Positions 53,475 to 64,000 of a DNA stretch of 64,000 nt are shown here, in pieces. The stretch comes from Tetrahymena thermophila SB210. Lineage: Eukaryota > Ciliophora > Oligohymenophorea > Hymenostomatida > Tetrahymenidae. Within the stretch, counting starts at the first letter, position 1. Each line of letters starts with the position of its first letter. The notes below the pieces were generated by a model, which was not told the DNA's origin, made no database searches, and was given only the letters and a program-made list of their open reading frames with translations. The position numbers and the translations under genes were made by a program. The stretch lies in assembly GCF_000189635.1 (NCBI RefSeq), contig NW_002476341.1, positions 2,576 through 66,575 on the forward strand, given 5' to 3'.

Positions 53475-53973
53475 AAATTGCTATTTAATATTTTTGAAAA
53501 AAGAATAAATAAATGATTTAATAGAAATAATATTTTAACGATCTATAAAAAGTTATCATATATTTTTTATCAATATTCTTCAAAGTAATTTTATTAATAA
53601 AAAAAGTTTATCAGCTCTTAACTTTAATCTCATTAGGTTCTCGATATTCATATTAAATGGTATATTTAATTTATTAATATTATTATTTTCATTTTATTTA
53701 TTATATTTCATTATCAAGTTACTTACTCTTATTCTAATAGAAATTATCATGGATATTCATTCATTTTTATTTATACTAAAATTTATTAATTTCTTTATAT
53801 TCCATATTTTTTCTTCATTTTTTCATTGCATCCTTTCTTCTAATTAACTAATTAATTATATTTTTTTCTCAACTATTTAATAAGGGATAATGAAATTGGT
53901 GACGAAGGTGCTTCAGGTTAGGTTCTGCTTTAACAAACTGCACTAATCTCTCAAATTTGACACTTGATCTTAA
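53475..53973 (+). pseudogene. LRR gene fragment with a 1-nt deletion in its LRR exon
   Basis: 53,475-53,660 repeats 48,970-49,155, including the conserved first block (KKFISSQLQSHQV, donor near 53,657). One LRR exon follows at 53885-53973, encoding NEIGDEGAS and TNLSNLTLDLK. It is 89 nt rather than 90, because GCTTCAGGTTAGG lacks one base compared with GCATCAGGATTAGG of its relatives. No further LRR exon follows before the antigen gene. Together with the break at 51.9 kb, this suggests that LRR DNA was rearranged around the retroelement insertion. Confidence 0.7.
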
Positions 53974-54770
53974 GTAAAAGCAAAAAATAATGGAAAATTA
54001 TATTTTTTAGACAAAAGTTTAGATGAACAAAAAATTACAAAATATAGAAAATATTTAAAACATTTTTAATATGAAGATATATAGCTGTTCCTGCATTTAA
54101 AATATCACAGATCATGATATAATGATTTGTGATATTTCAAATAATTTTTATATTAATTATGAATATTTTTTTTTTTTAAATTCTAATTTATTTGTTTATA
54201 TTTGATTTCTTATATTTTACAAAAATTAATCAAAATACTAACAGAAACCTTTTTTCAAATTAATTTTGAGAGTAAAAAAATTTTTTTAAAGCTTTTTTGA
54301 ATTTAGAATAAACTTAGTAAAAATTTAAAAAATAAATATAAAGTAAATAATTAATTAAGATGTAGAACTAGAAAATTTAATCAGTAATACATATATTAGT
54401 CATATGAAATATCACAAATCATAGCTAATTAAAATTTCGCACATCATAAATAATATTTTTAAAAACTAAAAATTAATAATTAAATATATTCTGTTATTAA
54501 TATTTACATTTGTTAGTAAAATAAAGAAAGATTAAAAGATTTTAATAATTATAAAAATTTTAGTCAGTAAAGAAGTAAACAAAATTAAATATAAAATTGC
54601 TAAAATAAAAGATTTTAATAATTAATAAAAATTTCAGTAAGTAAATAAGTAAGCAAAATTAAAGGAAATATTGCTAAAACATATTAAAATAGATAGAAAT
54701 ATGTATAAAAATTCATTATATTTAATTTAAAATAAATTATTTTAAGATATTTATAAATTAAATAAATTTA
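53974..54770. other. Intergenic DNA with a hairpin
   Basis: Very AT-rich DNA downstream of the antigen gene (minus strand). It holds the hairpin at 54,100-54,137 and a lone arm GAAATATCACAAATCATAG near 54,405, plus a short direct repeat ('gattttaataatt..taaaaatttcagtaagtaaa' at about 54,538 and 54,610). No gene was seen. Confidence 0.5.
54100..54137. repeat. Hairpin, AAATATCACA arms
   Basis: AAATATCACA (54100-54109) and ATCAT (54111-54115) pair with ATGAT (54122-54126) and TGTGATATTT (54128-54137). The outer arm resembles the hairpin at 29,359. Confidence 0.55.
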
Positions 54771-56141
54771 TCATAGTATGAAGCTAATAAATTGTAAGAC
54801 TAAAATAACAGCTAATAAATTCTTATTAGTAGTACTTGCAGTTCCTTAGTTACCTGCTTAGCAAACCCAATTACTAGCAGCAGTTGCAGTTTGACCATCT
54901 GAACATGCAGCAGAGCAGCTAGAACCATTTAGTAAATTTCCTGCAGCTACTTTTGAACCAGCAACTCCATTGCAAGAATTACAGATCCAACCATTAGGAG
55001 TTTAACCACTTGCACCAGCTCCATTGACTCCACAATCTGCTACTTTGCAATTATTTCCTGACACATATTTGAATAAATTTTGAACAGCTGTTGTAGATCC
55101 ACAACCACTGCAAGTTGATCCATCTGTAGAGCAAGCAACAGGATTACCTGATGGTATCTAAGTACAAGACCATCCAGTAGCAGCATTTGCATAATAACCG
55201 GTAGGACAGGATGCAGAGCAAGTACTACCATTCAATTAAGCTCCTGCTCCAACTGCTGTTCCAGTAATTCCATTACAAGAATTACAAATCCAACCATTAG
55301 GAGTTATGCCACTTGCACCAGCTCCACCTGCAGTGCAATCTGCTACTCTACAATTATTTCCTGATACGTGAGTGAATAAATTTTGAACACCTGTTGTAGA
55401 TCCACAACCACTGCAAGTTGATCCATCTGTAGAGCAGGCAACAGAATTACCAGGAGCAGCAGCTTGAGTGCAAGTCCAGTTATTAGCTGCATTTGCAACT
55501 TTACCTGCATCACAAGAAGCAACGCAAGTAGAGCCATTAAACTATGCTCCAGCTGCCACACCTGAATTTTTGATTCCATTGCAAGATTAACAAATCCAGC
55601 CATTAACTGCAACTCCTGATGCTCCAGATCCACTTACTGTGCAATCTGTTACTTTGCAGTTATTTCCTGAGACATAAGTAAATTAATTTTAAAGTGCTGA
55701 AGTAGACCCACAACCTGAGCAAGTTGATCCATCAGTAGAGCAAGCGACTGAATTACCTGGAGTAACAGGGATATTTGTGCATAAATTATTAGTAGAATCA
55801 TCAGCATATTAGCCTGATGGACATGATCCCACACACATGTTATTTGATGTATCTACATATATTCCATTTCCTAAAATAGTGCTTGTTCCTGCACATGATT
55901 TACAAACCCAAGTATCTATAGGAAAAGCTTTTGGAACTAATGAATTACAATTTTTATATTAGCAATCTGATCCTGATATATATGTAAAAGCAAGATAGAG
56001 ATTAGGATTTATTTAACTGCCACAAGTCGAACAATTAGAACCATTACCACAAGCAACTGAATTGCCTACCACTAAATCTGCTGCTAAAACGACTGAGAAA
56101 GTGCATAGCAAAATTATCTAAACAGCTAAAATATATTTCAT
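54771..56141 (-). CDS. Immobilization-antigen-like GPI surface protein, 456 aa
   Basis: A single uninterrupted exon from ATG 56141 to TGA 54771; TAA and TAG are Gln throughout. It starts with a signal peptide (MKYILAVQIILLCTFSVVLA). Four Cys-rich repeats of about 100 residues follow, each built of GNSVACSTDGSTCSGCGSTT, YVSGNNCKVADC, NGWICNSCNG and LNGSTCSASCPTGYYAN-type blocks. The first repeat is the most diverged, and the last three are nearly identical in places. The C terminus (SSN-rich linker, then NKNLLAVILVLQFISFIL) is a GPI-anchor signal. This matches the Tetrahymena/Ichthyophthirius i-antigen (Ser) family, abundant proteins of the ciliary and cell surface that switch with conditions. 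Which Ser-type locus it resembles cannot be told by eye. Its codon choice and higher GC than the surroundings indicate an expressed gene. Confidence 0.93.
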
Positions 56142-57720
56142 TTTTTTAGTTTTTAGTTTTTAGTTTTTTGTTTTAAGATTTATTTTGATTAATATTTTTT
56201 ATATTAATTCAAGCTATCCTCAAATCTTTTAAAAATAGTAGATCAAAATAAATAAGCCAGTAAGATTATTAAGCTTTAAAAAGAAAACAAAAATTAATTA
56301 AAAAATTTTAAAAACCAAATAGGGAAAAGGAAAAAAGCGGGTAAGTAAAGAAAAACCAAACCATCAGCAATCAATCAATCAAATTAATTTTTTACTAAAA
56401 ATAATTAGCTAAAACTTAAGTTAAATCACTGAGTTATAATGTACAAAAGAAAATTGATTGATCATTATTATACTAAAATAAAGTATTTTAGAGATATTAT
56501 AATTATTTGATTTCATATAACTCTTTAGATTAATATTGAAATAAATCTTTTTATCTATCAAAAATATTTTTTTGCAACCTATACTTTTTTTATATTTTAA
56601 CATTATGAAACCTTTTGATTTTTTAGAATTCAAGAAGCGATTATAATTTGCTGAAAATAAAAGAGCTCATAATAAAATGTTAAATAATTTATTTAAGAGC
56701 TCTGTTTATATATACCTATCTACAATACAAATAAAATAATCAAAGATAAATAAATAAACAATTTTTAACCTTAGTGATTGATTAAATTAAACTTTTTTTT
56801 ATTCTTAAAAAGCAAAAAATAAGCTAGCTTATCGTTAGGTTAATTGATAAATATAGTAAATAAACATTTAGATAAATCTGATTAAATCTTAATGACAAAA
56901 AAATTTGATAATGTTAGTAAGTAAATAAATAATTAATCACAGTAATTTAAAATTTCATGGGAAGTCATTCAGCCTTTCTAAAAATAGTTAATTAGTAAGC
57001 AATCCAGCCAGCCAAAAATTCTATTTTTGATGAAAGTTCTTTTTAACTTTAAGATAGGATAAATAATTAATGTACATAAACAGATTAGAAACAAAATATG
57101 TTTTTTTATTATTCTCATCATAAAAAACTCTAGATCGAATAAATATATAATTCTAAATAAAATATTATTAAAAAATAAATGTATTTTTCAGAACTTTTTA
57201 AAATTCATGTGCTATTTATATATTTTGAGGGGAAAAATAATCTAATTCATGTATAAATTAATTCGCGCATAATACAGCAGCAATTTAAAATAACACTTTA
57301 CATTTTAAACAAGAATATAATTCATCATTTATAAAACAAGCCTTATTTATCACATATTTCATTTCAATACCAACATTATATATATATATATATATATATA
57401 TATCAAAGATATATTAATGTATGAATGGAATGAATAAATCATTTATTTTAGGGTAAATAAAAATTTGAAATACTTCGGAATAATATATTTATTTTCAAAA
57501 GAAAATTAATTACATCATAGATTTAAATAAAAATATGATTGATTTTTATATAAGTTATTTAAAAATAAATTGGCTGTAGTAGAAAAGAATAAAATTTTGT
57601 CTTTCTTTTGTTTATTTGTTTATTTTAGAGTTATATTCATTAAATAGATCAGTATAGTGAGGATTATTTTTTTTCTAATTACATTCATATGTGATATGTG
57701 GAGATTTTTTGATTGTTTCT
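56142..57720. other. Intergenic DNA upstream of the antigen gene
   Basis: Directly upstream of the ATG is an ATTTTTAGTTTTTAGTTTTT leader-like run. The rest is AT-rich, with CAATCAATCAATCAAA at about 56,369 and a (TA)n run at 57,376-57,403. No gene was recognised in the ciliate code. Confidence 0.5.
57376..57403. repeat. (TA)n run
   Basis: About 14 consecutive TA dinucleotides. Confidence 0.9.
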
Positions 57721-60700
57721 AAATTAAAAAGCTAAATAAATATAACATTTAAATTTCTTATCCATCAAATTAAAAAGTGTATTTAATAGAAAGCATTTTC
57801 GTATTCTTAATTTAAATTGTTTGTTGTATTTAATTACACTTTTTTCATGATACTAGTTATTTATTTATTTAAATTTAGATAGAAATTGAGTTCTACCATA
57901 AATCGATCAAATGAGTTGCGAATTTAAAAAAATTAAAAAGGTACCTAAGTTACTTACTAATTTCAATAAAGGAATTGCACAAAAATTTATCTATCACAAA
58001 GAAGGTAATAAAGGGAATGAATGTAATTAACTTTACAAATTTATTTTATAAACAAAGTATATGAATCTCATTGATTATATGTTTTTTGTAAAAACTGAAA
58101 GATATATATTTCACTCATAAAGTAATTATAAATAACCTCACCATACAGTAAAATAAATGGTATTCAAAAAATATAGTCACTTGGAAACAAATAGATAAGT
58201 GAATCACATTTTTTATTTTTTTTAAAGTTATCTAATCAGCTTTTTAGCTTAGTTAAGTTAAGCGGAAAGTAGAAGTTCATAAAGCAATTAAATTGGATTA
58301 AATAAAAATCTATAGTATTTATTGGGTTGGATCTGGGGCTAATCAAAATAAAATTTAGCATTTCTGGGGTAGAGTATCCCAGGCCCAACCTAAAAAGCTT
58401 AATTTTTTACATAATGAACCCTAAAATATCATTTTCTATTATATATTTTATTCAATCTGATTTAATCACTTTTTGAACTTTTTTATTTCTACTTCAGCTA
58501 AAAAATTAATTAACTAGACATAAACATATGTAATTAAATATCACTCACTTACCTAGTTGTTTACAAAGACTATATTTTTGAAAGCTATTTTGCTCTCTAC
58601 TAAAGTAAATATTAAAATTCTTCACTTTTGATAAATAATGTAAACTAGAGATGCGCATTAAAATTAAATCATCTATCAATAAGCAAAGATGTTTTGTTCT
58701 ATAAATACGCTTTGACTCTCTCTAAATATTTTAATCCTTAATTGATTTATAAATTCAAAGTTTTCCATAATTAAAGTATTAATATTAATATTTTTTTTTT
58801 GTCCTCATTAAGGTTTGTTACGTTAGAAAGTAATCTCAAGCGTGAATAAAAAGAAGAGAAGTAATAATAGTATAATTCAAAGCAATACTTATGGTTAATA
58901 ATTTGCAAATTATTTAAGTGACTTAACAGGTTAATAAATTGCACAGTTTATAAAATTAGTAAACTCAAAATAAATCAGCCAGTGTATTTATTAATTATTA
59001 ATCAGCATAGTTTTTATTTACACAAAATTAATATCAAAATTAAATTTTTTTAGGTAGTTTTTGGAAGCATAAAAATTTAAATTATTAAAGCAAATTTAAG
59101 TTCATTTCTACATTCACTAAATAGATAATTTTCTGCTTTTAAAATATATTAAAATTTAACTACAACGAAGTGCATTATTCTTAAGATATTAAAAATTAAA
59201 TTTTAAACTTTGAAAACCATTGAAATTAAAGACCACAAAAGATTTATTTGGAAATTATTTAATACTTTTTCTATGATATCCTAGTTTATTTAATTTATAT
59301 CATTTGCAAAGAAGTATTAAAGTAAACTAAAAAAGTTAATCAATAAATTAATTTGTTTAATAATATTACTTTCTTATTTTAATTAGCTAAAAATACAGCA
59401 GATATTTAATTATCAATTTTTTACAAGTAATTTGATAGCAATTGTAGTAAATTAAACCTTGAAAAAATGCTGTATTGTTGATATTGACTGAAACAATTGC
59501 TTATTTATAAACAAGTAAGTAAATACAAAACTTTAAAAGAAACAATTTTTTAATAAATTCTAGGAAATATTCATATTATGTGAGCTGTTTTTAACTTTAA
59601 CTTTTAAAAAGTAAAGTCCTACTTTAATTCAAAATAGCAAAATGCAAGTTAATTTAAGTAAGTCAAAAAGAAAAACAAATGAAAAAAGTTTTAGAATAAA
59701 ATTGATTTTATCTATTGAAATACTAAGTAAAAAGCACATAATTTACTCTTTATACATGTATATGTAAAATTAGAATACAATCATTTATTTTATAACTTTA
59801 ATTCTATTTTATCTTTACGCTTTAGTGCTCTTTTGTATAAATAATAATATTAATAATATTAATGATATCTTTAGCTCTTTAAAGAGTTGCACTGATAACT
59901 TTCAAATACTTATTAAAATAAAATATATCTATCTCATTTTGCAGATGATTCTGAAAATTCCACTTTTTTAAATACTATTTTGTTAAGTTTCTTGTTTACA
60001 GGCTGCTTATTTATTTGTTTAATAATCTAAAATCTATTATCATTTTTTGTTTTTAAGATTGAAGTCACTCAATCAAAAAATGAATGAAATAAAATGTATT
60101 ATTTTGCATAAACAAATATTCATTATCATCTTTTGTTAAAAATGTACTCTAAATTATTGATTTCGCAAATAAAAAACTAATTAAACTAGAATTTATTTAA
60201 TAAATGGATTCTTTTTTATCTCATGTTGTTTGAAGAAAAATCAAATTTAACATACTATTTCTGCAATTAAATTATTAGATAATAATTTATAAATAGAAAT
60301 GCTTAGTTGTTCTTACTTATATTTTCATTACGAATTTATCTAAAAATAAATGAAAATTTCTTTTTAAGAATAATAAGTAAGTAAGTAAGTAAGTAAATAT
60401 ATTTCTTTCAATCTCTAAGAATTATTACAAATTAATTTAGATTAATATTTTGTTGTCTTTTAATAGATAAATAACATTTCCTTTAAATAATTTTTAAATT
60501 TCTTAATGAATTTTATTACTCTGATAGCTAGCTAGACAGCAAGTTAGTTAGTAAGACCTAAATGTTTTCCTTTTTCTTATTAAATGGTATATTAAATAGT
60601 TTCTTATGCAATTTAACTATCATAATTAATAACTAGAAGAAAAAATTGGTTTTTATTTTTATATTTCAAAGTATTCTTTGATCCCTATTTAATAAATATT

Positions 60701-63700
60701 TTTCACTATCTATCCTATCTATGCTATTTTAATCTCTTAATCCATTTGATATTATTAAACTCTAATCTCTAAATTTCTTTTTTAAATAAATTAATCACAC
60801 TCTCAATCCGTCTTTTATGTTAAAGAATTGTTTGCTACAAAGTAAAAATTTGATTTGTTTTCCAAGCAATCCATAAAATAGAGGGGGTATTTATGATTGA
60901 TTGATTAATATCAAAGAATTTCAATATCATTTTGGGATAACATAAAAATTTTAATTTTTTATTGATAATATGTTGACATAATTTCCCTCACTAATAATAT
61001 TTATTTATTTTCAAATTTTTTAAAAATTAAGCTCTATATAAGGTACATCCATCATCCATGTATAAAAATGAGAAAGGTTTTAAGAAATGAATAATTTGAT
61101 TTTAAAAATCATTTTTTGGAATAAATTAGCATATTCCTATTTGAGGGGCGGGGATAACACATTTTATTTGCAAGCCTAATTAGAAATTTATTTTTAAAGT
61201 GAGCTAAAAAAGGTAATTAAAAAAATTTAAATTTGCTTTTTAACAAATTTCTTTCTTTCTTTTCATAACCAACCAAATAATTAAAAAGTGTATTTAAAAG
61301 AAAGCATTTTTGTATTCTTAATTCAAATAATTTATAACAATATTTAAGTTGCGTCATAAATTGACCACATAAATTACGAATTTGAAAAATAAAGTAAAAA
61401 TAAATCAATGTTACTCATTTCAATAAACAAATTGCACAAAAATTATCTATTTCAAAGAAGGTAACAGAGGGAATACAATTAAATTTGTAAATTTATTTTA
61501 TAGACATAAAATATTTATACATATTGTCATTTATTTGTCTGATAGATATATGTTTCGCTAATAAAGTAATTATAATATGATTATATATTGTAATAGTAAA
61601 TGCAAAGTTTCTTCATTTTTAATATAAACTAGAATAGATACACATAAAAATAACTGATATCATCTATCCATATTAAAAAAGATGTATTATTATATAAATA
61701 TGCTTTGACTCTATCTAAAATTTTAATCCTAAATGGTTTTAAATTCGAAGTTTTCCACTATTAAAGCATAAATATCAGAATTTTATATATTTTTTGTCCT
61801 TTTACAAGTTTGCTGCCATAGTAATTAAGTGAATAAATAATCTTGCGTTTGCCCAAAAAAAAGCGAAAGAATATTAAATAATTCAAAGCAAGACTTATTA
61901 TTTATAATTTGCAAATTATTTATTTATTTAAGTGACAAAACTGGTTAATTAGATTAAAAAATTGCCTAGTTTATAAGTAAACTCTAAAAAGAATCAACCA
62001 GTGTATATAAATAAAGAGAGGTTATTATTTTTTTGGTAGTTTTTAGAAACATAAAAATTTAAATAATTAAGGTCATTTCTTCATTAACTAAATAAAAAAT
62101 ATTCTGCTTTTAAATATATTAAAATTTGGCTATTACAAAGCACATTATTTTTAAAATTAAAACTAAAATTTTATACTTTGGAGAACTCAGACCAAGCCTG
62201 AAAAGCTTAATTTATTCCCTAATGGACCTTATTCTATCATTTTTATTATATATTTTATTCAATTAAATTTAATTACTTTTTGAATTTTCTTATTTCTACT
62301 TAATTTAGCTATACTAAAAAATTAATTAACTAGATATAAACATATGTAATTAAATATCACTCACTCACTCACTGACTTACTAATCTATTTGTTTACAAAC
62401 GACTAGATTGATTTTTGAATGCCATTTTGCTCTTTACTAAAGTAATTATTATTATTCTTCAATTTTGATAAATAATGCAAATTTGAGATGCTCATTAAAA
62501 TGTAATCCACTATCAATCTAAGATGTCTTGTTCTATAAATACGCTTTTACTCTCTCTAAATATTTTAATCCTAAATTGATTTATATATTTTTTTGTCCTC
62601 TATACAGTTTGCCACCTTAGAAAGTAAGTAATATTGCGCTTCTATAAAAAGAAGTGAAAGAACAATAGTATAATTCAAAGCAATACTTATTGTTTCCAAT
62701 TTGAAGATTATTTAAGTGAATTAACTGGCTATTTAAATTAAAAAATTGCACAGTTTATAAAATAAGTAAACTCAAAAAGAATCAGCTAGTGTATTTATTA
62801 ATTATTAATAAGCATAGTTTTTAGTTTACAGAAAATTAATATCAAAATTTAATTTTTTTGGTAGATTTTGAAAGCATAAAAATTTAAATTATTAAAGCAA
62901 ATTTCAGGTTATTTCTTCATTTACTAAATAAATAATTTTCTATTTTAAAATATATTAAAATTCAATTACAACGAAGTGAATTATTCTTAAAATATTAAAT
63001 TTTAAACTTTGAAAACCATTTAAATTAAATACCACAAAACATATATCTGGAAATTATTGTACACTGTATGATAGCCTAGTTTATTTAATTTATATTCTTT
63101 GCAAACAAATATTAAAGTAAACTAAAACAGTTAATTAATCAATAAATGAATTTTTTAATATAATTACTTTCTTATTTTAATCAGCTAAAAAAGTTTAAAT
63201 GCAGCAGATATTTAATTAATTATCAACTCTTTAAATAGCTATTATAGTAAATTAAACCTCGAAAAAATGCTGCGCTGTTGATATTGACTGAAACAATTCC
63301 TTATTTATAAACAATTAAATGCAAAACTTAAATAGAAACAATTTTTTAATAAATTCTAATTGGATAAAAAAATAATCATATTGTGTGAATTGTTTTTACT
63401 TTTAGCTTAAAAAAAAGTAAAGTCTTTGCAAATTGCAATTTAATTTGAGTAAATCAAAAAGAAAAACATATGAAAAAATTTTTAGAATAAAATTGATTTT
63501 ATCTCTTAAAGAACTTAGTAAAAAGCAAATAATTTAATGTTTAAACATATAATAGCCAATTTAATATAAAAATAAATACATACATTTATTAAATGACTTT
63601 AATTCTATTATATCTTTAGGATTTAGTGCTCTTTTGCATAAATTATCACTTTAATAATATTAATGATTTTTTTAGCTATTTAAGAGCTACTTACCTACAC

Positions 63701-64000
63701 TGATAACTTCCAAATACTTATTAAAATAAAATGTAGCCCATTTTGTATAAGATTCTTAAAATTCAACTCTTTAGTAAGTAAGAAATTAAATATATTTCTT
63801 TCAAACTCTAAGAATTATTACAAAACAATTTAGATTAATATCATGTTGTCTTTTAATTGATAAATAACTATTTCTTTTAATCTAAATAATTTTTAAGTTA
63901 TATTAATGAATTTTATTTACTCTGATTGCTAGCTAGACAGCGAGTTAGTTAGTAACACCTAAATATTCTTCTTTTTATTGTTAAATGGTATATTAAGAAG
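57720..64000. repeat. Large direct duplication, 57.7-60.6 kb repeated at 61.2-64.0 kb
   Basis: 57,770-58,080 matches 61,270-61,560; 58,400-60,600 matches 62,200-64,000 almost throughout; and a third partial copy lies at 61,690-62,150. Matching landmarks are GTTCTATAAATACGCTTT (58,698; 62,531), ATTCAAAGCAATACTTAT (58,876; 62,674), TCGAAAAAATGCTG/TTGAAAAAATGCTG (59,459; 63,259) and GCTAGCTAGACAGC (60,528; 63,928). No confident gene was found. A minus-strand reading shared by three copies is noted in the findings. Confidence 0.7.

Overview
The window is ciliate nuclear DNA, almost certainly Tetrahymena. It is extremely AT-rich, real genes use TAA and TAG as glutamine with TGA as the only stop (clearest in the 457-codon surface-antigen gene at 54,771-56,141), introns are short GT(A)A...AG introns, and there are leucine-rich-repeat (LRR) genes built from exactly 90-nt phase-2 exons, a hallmark described for Tetrahymena. 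Standard-code translation breaks nearly every gene here. The dense LRR exons, tandem paralogues, pseudogenes, microsatellites and retroelement debris fit a fast-evolving region such as a subtelomere or pericentromere; that placement is inference.

Main result: 6,997-14,373 (+) reads as one protein-kinase gene. Nine conventional exons encode a kinase domain and coiled coil. They are followed by about 73 tiny exons, 66 of them exactly 3 nt, each between introns of mostly 45-80 nt. The repeating signature is YAG|NNN|GTAA. The non-3-nt exons are 6, 9 or 15 nt, apart from a 1-nt exon just before the end. The last conventional exon ends in phase 2, and only the phase-2 reading of the array is free of TGA. 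It gives an 84-residue, protein-like tail that ends on TGA TGA. The same architecture ends a paralogue at 1-1,663. The arrays look like a 68-75 bp tandem repeat, but the repeat unit is an intron plus one codon's worth of exon.

Layout. 1-1.66 kb: 3' end of kinase paralogue 1. 1.66-7.0 kb: duplicated intergenic DNA. 7.0-14.4 kb: kinase paralogue 2, with a TIR-flanked insertion inside one intron. 14.4-16.4 kb: intergenic DNA with a long (CTAA)n tract. 16.4-20.9 kb (-): LRR gene with ten 84-93-nt exons. 21.2-29.1 kb: a duplicated module, each copy a short LRR gene (+) followed by a small Cys-rich secreted-protein gene (-). 29.6-46.1 kb (-): tandem family of small Cys-rich, probably GPI-anchored proteins; over the whole window there are nine intact members and two pseudogenes. 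49.0-51.9 kb (+): LRR gene cut off inside an exon by a block holding CCTCGAC repeats and LINE-like endonuclease remnants (51.9-53.3 kb). 53.5-54.0 kb: LRR fragment with a frameshift. 54.8-56.1 kb (-): immobilization-antigen-like GPI surface protein. 56.2-64 kb: repeated intergenic DNA.

No operon-like organisation, rRNA, tRNA, CRISPR or telomere was seen. The functional theme is cell-surface and fast-evolving repeat proteins. Exon boundaries were read by eye and have no transcript support here.
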